DNA of 64,000 nt, taken from NCBI GenBank assembly GCA_035578175.1, contig JAQMRL010000001.1:241076538-241140537 (forward strand), in the 5' to 3' direction. This document shows positions 55,955-64,000 of this stretch, in pieces. The notes beneath the pieces were generated by a model. It was not told the DNA's origin and searched no databases. It was given only the letters and a program-made list of their open reading frames with translations. Made by a program: the position numbers and the translations under genes. The DNA is from Catonia carolina. Lineage: Eukaryota > Arthropoda > Insecta > Hemiptera > Achilidae. Each line of letters opens with the position of its first letter. Within the stretch, counting starts at the first letter, position 1.

Positions 55955-57145
55955 TCAGATTTAGTTTATGACCACTGTGGCAGATAATTCCTTTGCATTT
56001 GGACTGAGGAAGTTTAATCAAACGTAATACTGTAAACATATTTTGAAACATGTTTTATTAAAAACTTTTTGTAATTATAACATATTTTAATCTTTATTAA
56101 AATTTCTTTATATATATTCTTTATTATTATATACATTCCACAATATTATAATTTAATATTATTAATTATGTACAAATTACACATAGTATGATATGAAATT
56201 ACATAATATATTTGAATACAAAAGTAAATAACATTATTACACATTATTATATTTTATTTATTTTTGTTATACAATATATTTTACTTATTTTAATGTAAAA
56301 TCTATTATTTTATAATATACATATATATAACATATTTAATATAGTTATTTATTTATTATATGAAGTATTTATACAATTATTTTATACAAATATATATTAT
56401 TTTTATGTCAAAGAAATTTAATATATTATTTTTAATTATGTTTCTTATTGAATTATTGGTAAATATAAAAAAATATTAGTCTATGTCAAATAATGATATA
56501 TATTTTAAAGAATTGTATTCACACATCTGTTTTGTATGATTATGTATTTTTTTAAATACAATAAGACAATTATATTGTTTTTCAAAGAACCTCTTTGTTG
56601 GTGCCCTCTGGGAACTCTTAGTTCTTTTTTGTTGCCACACAGTAGGATTGTGATATTATCTATAAGGTTATTTTATGTGCAGAATTATTGGGCTTGTTTA
56701 TTTTCATTATGAAAAAAATGTTTGTAGGATTTTCAGTCTTTGGTAAAAAGGAACCATGGGTTTTAGGGGTAGTAACTTATTAAGTATGCTTTGTGCAAAG
56801 ATAATTATTTACTGTATGAATAAAACAGAGCATTTGCTTGCTATAATAAGCAATGAAGCGAAAGGTTAGGCTTGAGCAGAAGGTGGAAAAGCTTTTGCTT
56901 TTTTGTAAGAATAACCTCTACTTCCTGCTTCAAACATGCACTTCATTTGTTCATGTTGATATATCTGACACGTCCTTAGCAATCACCTGGACAGACTTAA
57001 CTAGAAAAAAATCCAAGGACATAGTTGTTTTATAATATTAATTTTTTTAATAAATTTCCTTATGAAACTCAGCGTGTACCATGTTAAAATGTAAAACTAA
57101 CAAGAATTTTTTACTTTTTGTAGGATTTCCTCCAAACCAAATTTT
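55955..57145. other. Very AT-rich stretch
   Basis: 56080-56480 is nearly pure A/T with TATATATA-like runs. Short frames after it (56853-57035) have no recognisable motif. Confidence 0.4.
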
Positions 57146-57149
57146 TTTA

Positions 57150-57330
57150 AAATTTATTGTAAGTCACATCACTGTTTGGTCATAGTGACTAGGGCGGGTT
57201 AAGAAACTAGAGTGGGTTTTGGCCACCTGTTTTATGTTCTATGACCCTCTTTAATAATTTACAGACCCTATCCAGGAATCGAACCTGGAACCTCTGGTTG
57301 TTTGTTTTATTTTTACAGAAGGCTCTGAGC
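57150..57330 (-). repeat. SINE family C fragment
   Basis: The minus strand has AGAGGTTCCAGGTTCGATTCC followed by TGGATAGGGTCTG and a body with CTAGTCACTATGACC. The box A part is missing beyond 57300. Confidence 0.6.
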
Positions 57331-57611
57331 ATCTATTCCTGAGTATGAGCTTAACCTTTTATTTTTTATTTATACATGTTGAAGAATTTGCTTTTTAAAG
57401 TAAAATATTGTATTTTATTGAAACTGCCCATTGTTTGTGTTAATAGTACTGGTAGAATAATCATCAACATATGAATTTATAATAATGTTTCACAGTCAAC
57501 AACTCTAAGAATTATTTGCAAATAATTGTGTAAAATAACCTGATACAGAATACTATTCTTGCTGTTTTCATTTTCATACATCACACTTAGTTTTACAAAT
57601 TATTAATTTAT

Positions 57612-58010
57612 TGTGTTGTTGTTTAGGTCATCAGCCGAAAGGCTGGTTTGAGCCTTTAGAGACTTTACTAAGTAAAACAAGGAGTGTGGTGGTTTACAAT
57701 TGCCTTCCTCACTGAGTGGAAAAGTATGGTTATTAGCATGCCAGGCCCTCCAAAAAGAAACTACTTTCCACCCTGCAAATGACGCCTTCACTTCATTCAC
57801 CACAGGGTCTGGCTGTATAATGAAATTCATTACTTTCAGAGGAGATAACGCTGATTAGTGTCTTTTACACCACTACCTCTTCTGTTCTTAAATGATTTAG
57901 TCATTATAATTGGCTGACCACGTGATAAGAACAGAACTAATTTTTGTAACTCTGGAATTAGCAGATCGAGTGCAAAAAATTTAATCACTCTACCTGCTTG
58001 TTACAGGCAA
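57612..58010 (-). repeat. SINE family D, copy 5
   Basis: TTGTTGTTTAGGTCATCAGCC at one end, CACCACAGGGTCTGGCTGTA in the middle and CTACCTGCTTGTTACAGGC at the other end define a near full-length minus-strand copy. Confidence 0.85.
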
Positions 58011-58014
58011 AATT

Positions 58015-58775
58015 TATTTGTACGAACTAGAAAGTAATAATGAGTTCATATGAATTTCATTGCTGTTTGTAGTTGAATATAAATTATGTATCTTTGTGTA
58101 TGTGTGTGTGCATAATTTAAAAAACAATTCTGGGGATTTTGTATTGTTTTTCAATAACTACAGTAAAACCCCAATTATCCAATACTTGCTTAACTGTAAT
58201 CCACCTTAACTGAAACAGATTCAAAAAACTTAGTTTTAATTTGGTGATGACTCAATTTCACTATTGTGTAAATACATATAGTAGTGGATACATACATAAT
58301 GTTGTTAAAGTACAAAACAGTTTCTAATGAAATAAGTCATAAATAAAATGTTTCTTTATTCTGGGAATTTGTTTACTTGTTCTTCACCTCCAAGATGTGC
58401 TTCTAAAAACAATGGTATGATGCTGCCACAAAAAAACAGTTTCATAAAAAATCTAACTTTTATAAAAAAACTAAATAATGTGAAAAAAGATACAGTATGC
58501 TAAATGTTATTTACTGTGTACAATATTATATTTTTTTCTTTTGTAATTTCTGAACTTTTGCTTATAGATACTAAAGTCTTAAAAATACTGTTTAATCATT
58601 TTTACTATTTTTAAACCCTAAAAGTATGACTGTGTGTTATCTTGAATTGTGTATTTGTAAAAACTGTGTCTTTCCCCCCTATATTTCAGTTAAGCAGAGT
58701 TTTACTGTAGTTAAAGATTTAAAGATTTTGTTATCATGTACAGTATTAACAACACTAGAATTTTTTGTAATTGTC
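58015..58775. other. AT-rich stretch, nothing firm
   Basis: CAGTAAAACCCCAATTATCC at 58161 and the reversed echo GTTAAGCAGAGTTTTACTG at 58690-58708 look like a pair of Tigger-type TIRs about 550 bp apart, but only ~20 bases each match and no gene lies between. Confidence 0.3.
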
Positions 58776-58779
58776 TACA

Positions 58780-59100
58780 TAAATTACAGAATAAATGAAA
58801 TTTATCTCCTTACTTTTGGTTGCTTATTTAAGTTTAAAAAACTTACGCGCGTTTCGGTGGTACCACCTTCTCAGAGCATATTTTTTAAAATTAAAATTTA
58901 GAATGGTGTTTCCATTCAGTCAAACTTTAAGTTGAGTTTTAATCTAAATGACTGAATGGAACACCGTTCTAAATTTTTATTTTAATTTTAAAAAATATGG
59001 TCTCAAGAAGGTGGCACCACCGAAACGCACGTAAGTTTTTTAAACTTAAATAAGCAACCAAAGGTAAGGTGGTAAATTTCATTTATTCTGTAATATAAAT
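58780..59100. mobile_element. Foldback element, ~145-bp arms
   Basis: AAATTACAGAATAAATGAAATTTA, TTTTGGTTGCTTATTTAAG, ACTTACGCGCGTTTCGGTGG and CCATTCAGTC (pieces) on the left return as reverse complement on the right with few changes. The centre is a short AACTTTAAGTTGAGTTTTAA stretch. The element has no coding capacity. The whole locus could fold into one long hairpin. Confidence 0.8.
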
Positions 59101-59104
59101 TAAT

Positions 59105-59600
59105 GGTTGGCAGCATGCATTTCAAAAATTTATTTATAAATGAGGTCTACATAAATGTTTAAAACTTTCTATGGAAATTTCTGGATATTGTAACCTTAAT
59201 CTACAACTCATAATTAGGTTTTTTAAAAATTGTTTATTCTATTACCCTGATGGAAGTAAATGGAAGTAATGCTTCATGATTAGACATCATTCTGTACCTT
59301 TCTGTACTCACTGGAATCAGACAGATTTAGTTAGGATACAAAAGTTTTCAGTTGTTTATTTCTTTTACTGGGATTTATGTATTTGCAGTTGTAATTCTAA
59401 GATTTTTATGGATGATTAAAAACAAATTTATCGGGCATTGAAATTTGTAGTTTATCCAGAATGACAGCATATAAGGAAGATTCCAATAGATATTATAATT
59501 CAGATTTTTCTCAATATACGTATATGGTTTTAAATTTTAGATATGATTATAGTCAAATTCTGTATTTATTGAGTTATAAATAGCAATATAAATTGCTATT
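59105..59600. other. AT-rich spacer
   Basis: No recognisable gene or repeat. Confidence 0.3.
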
Positions 59601-59608
59601 TATAAAAA

Positions 59609-59937
59609 ACTCACCAAGTTGGTCTAGTGGTAGAGTCATTACCAAAATCATCTGTTTAATAGCTGATTTTGGGATATGAAGGTTCCGTGGATCAAATCTT
59701 AGTAAAGGTAGTTACTTTTGTACAGATATGAATATTAGACAGTGGTAACCGATGTACTTTGATAGTTGGGTTCAATTAACCATACACTCTTAGGAATGGT
59801 CAGCCTGAGTCTGCACAAGACTACACCTCATTAACACATTGTACGTAACACCTCATCTCAGTAGATCATGGAGTTGCTTATTGTTTATAAGCGAATGGAT
59901 TGCAATCTATACACATTCAGGATTTAACAAAAAAACA
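59609..59937 (+). repeat. SINE family A copy
   Basis: Head AGTTGGTCTAGTGGTAGAG with the palindromic middle (ATCATCTGTTTAATAGCTGAT), body AGACAGTGGTAACCGATGTAC and CACTCTTAGGAATGGTCAGCC, tail ending in an A-rich run at 59925-59937. Confidence 0.8.
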
Positions 59938-60007
59938 AGATATAATGATTGTTAACTATCATTTAGAAAAATACCATCGATTCATGTTAATTAAAAAAAA
60001 AGATTCT

Positions 60008-60132
60008 TCAAAGTTGCATCAGTAGCTGAGTTTTGACTTAATATAATTTTCAGACCTTAGTTGGCATTGAACTTTGGCAAGACCTCTGCATTGTAGGATA
60101 GTACACTACCACTGCACTACAGAGGCAACCAA
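60008..60132 (-). repeat. SINE family C copy
   Basis: The minus strand reads GTTGCCTCTGTAGTGCAGTG, GTAGTGTACTATCCTACAATG and AAGTTCAATGCCAACTAAGG (an eroded box B), then a body related to the 45 kb copy. It lies ~250 bp downstream of the host gene's stop codon. Confidence 0.65.
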
Positions 60133-60245
60133 CACATTAATTTTTAGTGATGAATAATTTAACTCAACATAATAATAACTTAATTATCAGAATTATGTTA
60201 AGAAATTTTAAGATTTTTGTGTGGGTTTCCTATGTCAAATTAATT

Positions 60246-60251
60246 TTTATT
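60246..60251 (-). terminator. Candidate polyadenylation signal of the host gene
   Basis: TTTATT on the + strand is AATAAA on the gene strand, ~127 nt after the TGA stop at 60378-60380. In AT-rich DNA such hexamers are common, so this is tentative. Confidence 0.3.
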
Positions 60252-60377
60252 CAGAAATGGATGTTTCTTGAATACTTAGGTGAGGTTTCTTTAATACGCT
60301 TTGTTAAAAATCAAGTTTTAATTTCCATGCATTACCTCAAAACATTTTAAAAATTTCTAATAATGCAGAACTAAATC

Positions 60378-60627
60378 TCAGCTTTGGAATAAGTCAGAAC
60401 CATGGGCAGAATCAAAAATTGAATCCCTAGGCACCCAGTAAGGATTCCCAGTTGTTGATTGTTGTGGTTTATTTTTATTCTTAAGAATTGACCGAGGATT
60501 TTCTTCTTGAACAAGTAATGGTTCAACTAATCGTGAAGATTCGGCTGGTTCCTTCATTCTCATATTCTCACATGTTTCTTTCATTTTTGACAGTTGCTCT
60601 TGCAAGCTTCTGTACTCTTCCAGGAAT
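60378..60627 (-). CDS. Terminal coding exon of a host gene (coiled-coil C-terminus)
   Basis: The acceptor TTTTCAG precedes ATTCCTGG at 60627. Spliced to the exon at 63706, the codon AG|A gives Arg and the protein reads ...HAAQLER-FLEEYRSLQEQL then SKMKETCENMRMKEPAESS. This heptad-like stretch predicts a short coiled coil. It continues with RSILKNKNKPQQSTTGNPYW and VPRDSIFDSAHGSDLFQS before TGA. Composition is less AT-rich than the surroundings, and the frame is clean. I do not recognise the protein. The preserved phase and splice sites on both sides of the intron argue for a real gene. Confidence 0.75.
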
Positions 60628-60649
60628 CTGAAAATTATTAAATTGCATT

Positions 60650-61470
60650 AGTAAGTTACAAGAAAACTGGTGAACTCTCAAAATTATTTGAGATAAAAAC
60701 AGGACTTAACCAAGGGAATGGACTATTACCACTACTATTCAACTGCACCCTAGAAATGGTATGGAGGGAGTGGCTCAGAAAATCCTCCTGAAAATAAAAA
60801 ATAGGTAGGCAAATAAAAACAAAATGTTTTGGTTTCATTGACATTGCTAGTAAACAATGTCGATGAAACTAAAAGATAGATATTAGAACAAACATGAACA
60901 AACAAACTAGCTAAAGTGCAAAAATTAACCAAATATATCTGCCATGAAAACACCTGCCCATAAATGTGAGAAACTATGGCACTTTAACAGATTTATAAAT
61001 CCAGAAGCCATGGGTACAGCAGAAACATTCTTCCACTTGAATGACAATCAAGGAATGGCAAACTCCAGAAAGTTGAAAGCATTTGAACAGTGTGGATCAA
61101 TAAGAAGTACCAGAAAGACAAGTTACGGTGGACCTTGTCAGGCAAAGCCACATACAGGAAATAGAACCAAAAATACCAGCACCATGCTTAAAGAGAGACT
61201 AGGATTCTTTGGACACATCTTCACTAAGCAAGATTCAAGACTTCTGAAACAACTGATACAATAGAATTTCAACTGCAAAAACCAAGACAGGATCCAGATA
61301 GTTAAGAGAAATAAAAGGATCTGAAGGAAATTGGCCTCACACCAGGAGACACCACAAAGAAGAAAAAATTAAATGAAAAGATCCAGGACAAAAACACTTG
61401 CTTAACACTCACAAGAAGGAAACTCACAACATAAACATTTTGAACACCAGAGAGGGCACGAAGATATATT
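60650..61470 (+). pseudogene. LINE reverse transcriptase remnant inside the intron
   Basis: On the + strand: KTGELSKLFEIKTGLNQGNG then LLPLLFNCTLEMVWREWL (the GLRQGDxLSPLLFN block, about 60655-60775), a gap, and later KCEKLWHFNRFINPEAMG and ERLGFFGHIFTKQDSRLLKQ (the R-L-FFGHI-R C-terminal block, about 61185-61255). The YADD region between is lost or unreadable. It is an old element inserted antisense to the host gene. Confidence 0.6.
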
Positions 61471-61474
61471 AGTT

Positions 61475-62390
61475 TAGTTGTTTAGTTTTGTTGGAAATTC
61501 ATTGGATTACCTTTTCTTCTTTTATTTACGGCCCCTAAAGGATAATGATCAAAAATTTTATTTTATAAAATCACTTTTCTTATGGCATTCATACTTTTGA
61601 GTCTTGTGGGATTATTTTTCTTGTATTTTTTGGGTACATTATTTTCTGATTATTTTGGATAACAAATAAAAGTTATTTCTATCATAATTTACTTCATGTA
61701 AATCTTTATTAATAAATTATTAGTAAATTAGTCTTATAACGCATTGCACTGTCAGATTGTTATTATTATGTTATAAATTTAGCAACAAATGTATTGTTTA
61801 GTTAACTAAAACATACATTTTAATGAAATATGTTGTACATGTTGACCTACAGGTAGAGATCTTTGATTTTGATTGATAGTGCCTAAAGCTACAGTTAGCT
61901 CATACATTTCAACAAGAATGATAAGCACATTAATTAAATATTTGTTTTACAAATCGACAGTTGTACAAACTAAACGCTGTCAGAATTTTTATAAAATAAT
62001 CTAATAAAATCTACCTATTACTGACATTTTAAAATATATCAAAATATTGTCATTATTGTTGTTTTTTATCTAGCAAGAACATTTTAGTTTAAAATTATAA
62101 ATTTTTCTTAAATATATGTGAAAAAAATTCTATAAAATAATATATATTGGTCACATCAGTAGATCAATTGAAAAGCAGAGGATGCACAACCCTCTATGAA
62201 GCATGATTAATAAAAAATATATCACTGCACAAAATTATTGTACTAGCTTAGCATAGCAAAATGATCCAGAGTATTTATTTTTGTTACTAAGGGAAGGACA
62301 GTTTTAAAACAAATCATCTGGGTTTTATAACTTCAAATTTTAGAAGATTTAAATCTAAAAGAACCATAAATCATCTGGGTTGATAACCAT
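61475..62390. other. AT-rich intronic stretch, nothing recognised
   Basis: No repeats or genes noticed. Confidence 0.35.
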
Positions 62391-62395
62391 ATCGT

Positions 62396-62940
62396 ATATC
62401 CAGGTAGGTTTAGAGGTAAAGTTATCACCATGAGTCACCTGTTCAACAGCTGATTTTCTGAAGCAGAGGTTCTTGGTTCAAATTGTAGTATAGGTATCAG
62501 ATGAGCTAATGTCCCATAGACATTAGGCGAGTGAGAGGGAGATATGTGGTATAACTATGCATGCGCCCAAAGGTCTTTACCGTTATAATCCAAATCTGAA
62601 AACATACTACAGTCGTTATCTTGCTTGTTAGTTTACTGCGTGCATAAACGCTTGCTCACAACAATGTGTAAAATTAAAGACAATGTTATTGGAACGGCAC
62701 GAATGGCTTGTGCGAGTGAGAGCGTTATGCATTCTCTCACTCCCATGGCTAGGGGACATTAGTTCATCTGAATACTGTAAAGGTACCTAGGAATACTGTA
62801 AAGGCCTAAGTCTGTATAAGACTACACCTAATTTATACATCATACATAATTGTATCGTAATCATCTCATAGAGTCATAGGGTTGATCATTGTTCTGAAAT
62901 TGAACAGATTGCAATACACACACACATTAGGCTAAAAAAA
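62396..62940 (+). repeat. SINE family A copy, split by a MITE
   Basis: The head AGGTAGGTTTAGAGGTAAAG and TCTTGGTTCAAATTGTAGTA is followed at 62498 by an insertion. The body resumes at about 62780 with AAGGCCTAAGTCTGTATAAG, ACTACACCTAATTTATACATC and an A-rich end near 62940. Confidence 0.7.
62498..62770. mobile_element. 273-bp MITE inside SINE A
   Basis: The ends CAGATGAGCTAATGTCCCATAG and (reverse strand) CAGATGAACTAATGTCCCCTAG form ~22-bp TIRs, with further inverted similarity at GAGTGAGAG. It interrupts SINE A between its head and body. TA lies next to both ends, but the exact duplication is unclear. It has no coding capacity. Confidence 0.65.
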
Positions 62941-63159
62941 GAACCATAATAGTTTTATACAAGATTAACAAAGCTATATCTGTGTCTAAAATAATGCAGA
63001 TTTGGGTTTACGGTCAGTTTAGGGAAAACACAGTTTTCTAAATAACATTAGTTTGTATTTGAATCTAATCATCATACATTAAAATAAACTATAATTTGTA
63101 TATTATCACTGTACAAACTTAAATTATCTTTAAATCCGCAGCCTTGTGCTGTCTTCAAT

Positions 63160-63445
63160 GGTCTCTTCTGAGATCAACTTAACAGTTCTTCTTAGGAACA
63201 ACTCACTAAGGTTTTAACCAGCCCTTTTTAGAGCCACATCCTGTGTCACGGCTCTCACCACAGCCATCACTACAGTTTACACATGCTGCCTCTTTTGACT
63301 CTTTTACATGCACCGGTCTCTTTTGAGACTATCACAGTGACCCTTGACAGGACGAACTACAGGTTTTCACTGGTCCGTTTCAGAACCACCCACCAACTCT
63401 GTCTCCCCCAGCACAAAACACACGTAAACAGCCCTTCTCAGAGCT
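63160..63445 (+). repeat. Array of histone-3'-stem-loop-like hairpins, ~29-nt spacing
   Basis: Units of 16 nt with a 6-bp stem and 4-nt loop occur at 63160 (GGTCTCTTCTGAGATC), 63220 (AGCCCTTTTTAGAGCC), 63250 (GGCTCTCACCACAGCC), 63315 (GGTCTCTTTTGAGACT), 63372 (GGTCCGTTTCAGAACC) and 63430 (AGCCCTTCTCAGAGCT). A 15-nt variant is at 63185, and decayed units fill the gaps at about 63287, 63344 and 63401. The unit at 63372 is followed by ACCCA, as in metazoan histone mRNAs. Stem pairing is 4-6 of 6. No histone coding sequence is present. This strand is antisense to the host gene. Confidence 0.55.
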
Positions 63446-63705
63446 AGCAAAGAATTAAGGTTTTTCCACATCACTTAATACCACCATCAGGTGACATTGA
63501 ACTTTTTTTAAACATAAAAAGAATGATACTTATGAGAACATACTTATTCTCAAGCACTGAAATACCTTTAAACTAAGTTAACATTTTACCATATAACTCT
63601 GTTTCATAAATATTACTGTAACGTTGTAGTCTTAAAATATAATCCGTACAGAATAATAATAATACTTCTTTAAGAAAAAATCTTTCTGCTCATTCCTTGA
63701 CTTAC

Positions 63706-63987
63706 CTTTCAAGTTGTGCTGCATGGTAATCATAAGTAGTGGCAGCTATTGAAGGAGAATAAATAGATGGATCTAATATATTAAGTATAGGTGTTTCTGT
63801 TAATACTGGTGAAACAGGCAAACTAGGATGTCTCCAACTAGGAGCTCCTATACTACTAATGTCTTCAGATAAAACAGGAGATGTCGGTAAACTTGGATGT
63901 CTCCATCTTCCCACACATGTTGATGTATTTAAATTAACTGTACTGCAACTTCTTTCTTCTACACTGACCATATCTGCTGATGACAAC
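63706..63987 (-). CDS. Penultimate coding exon of the host gene
   Basis: Acceptor AAATTTACAG lies at the right edge (63988-63997) and donor GAAAG|GTAAGTC at 63706/63705. The 282-nt exon carries 93 full codons plus split codons (entered with one base, left with two). It reads LSSADMVSVEERSCSTVNLN, then an internal duplication WRHPSLPTSPVLSED and WRHPSLPVSPVLTET, and ends YDYHAAQLE. The Ser/Pro-rich duplicated SPV motifs look like disordered sequence with possible proline-directed phosphorylation sites (inference). The reading frame continues into the exon at 60378-60627. Upstream exons lie outside the window. The protein is not recognised. Confidence 0.75.
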
Positions 63988-64000
63988 CTGTAAATTTTAT

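Larger units (their letters stand above)
60628..63705 (-). other. Intron of the host gene (3,078 bp)
   Basis: On the gene strand it begins GTAAGTC (donor, from 63705) and ends TTTTCAG (60628), phase 2. It contains a LINE fragment, a SINE A split by a MITE, and the hairpin array at 63160-63445, all on the opposite strand to the gene. Confidence 0.7.

Noticed and set aside
58161..58708. Possible pair of Tigger TIRs (CAGTAAAACCCCAATTATCC and its reverse echo)
   Set aside because: Matches only over ~20 bases with mismatches and no transposase trace between; mentioned only in the stretch description.
1..64000. Prokaryotic systems (CRISPR, operons, phage, toxin-antitoxin)
   Set aside because: No regularly spaced spacer arrays, no Shine-Dalgarno-linked gene runs; gene structure and repeats are those of an animal genome.

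Overview
The window is AT-rich nuclear DNA (about 30% GC by eye) from an animal, most likely an insect. The evidence is GT/AG introns, mariner, hAT and pogo elements, Jockey- and R1-like non-LTR retrotransposons, tRNA-derived SINEs, and a retroposon with the GTCATCAGCC...GGCTGG motif that I associate with insect genomes. I cannot fix the order or species. Nothing looks bacterial: no operons, and no CRISPR or phage genes. Almost all the information is in transposable elements (TEs), many nested. The only host gene I can support is the last two coding exons of a minus-strand gene at 60.4-64.0 kb.

Layout. 0-3 kb: a 114-bp tandem duplication with CRE sites, a GC-rich block with poly-T tracts and two DR1 nuclear-receptor-type sites, then a LINE reverse transcriptase pseudogene split by a 1.2 kb LTR-retrotransposon derivative whose second LTR is inverted (459-bp arms, 4-bp TSD, tRNA primer-binding site). 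3-11 kb: decayed LINE tails, a SINE and a CCAAT-rich stretch. 11.1-13.9 kb: a mariner element with a second DNA transposon (copy A, CACTGG ends, 389-codon pseudogene) inside it; copy B lies inverted at 25.5-27.4 kb. 15.1-16.0 kb: a second, mutated mariner. 17-25 kb: LINE scraps, nested SINEs and a GC-rich island bracketed by direct repeats. 28.6-30.0 kb: a third mariner with long TIRs, one nonsense codon and one frameshift. 30.4-33.3 kb: a near-intact DNA transposon with a ~600-residue protein of the arthropod DUF7869-like family, TIRs and subterminal repeats.

33.5-60 kb: SINEs of four families (A-D here), an R1-like LINE tail, and a full-length Jockey-type LINE at 35,977-40,401 with a perfect 11-bp TSD, overlapping ORF1/ORF2 and one nonsense codon in ORF2. 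Further on are a hAT element with a perfect 8-bp TSD carrying a SINE D copy with its own 13-bp TSD, a TA-flanked MITE inside another SINE D copy, a pogo/Tigger remnant and a foldback element. 60.2-64 kb: the host gene's terminal exons, separated by a ~3.1 kb intron holding a LINE fragment, a SINE A split by a MITE, and an array with roughly 29-nt spacing of histone-mRNA-3'-stem-loop-like hairpins, which I consider the most unusual small-scale structure here.

Most TE genes are broken by point lesions, so activity would depend on intact copies elsewhere. The closest to intact are the DUF7869-like transposon (one homopolymer frameshift) and the Jockey element (one stop). Element boundaries come from TIR/TSD reading by eye; family names are from motif recognition and were not checked against any database.
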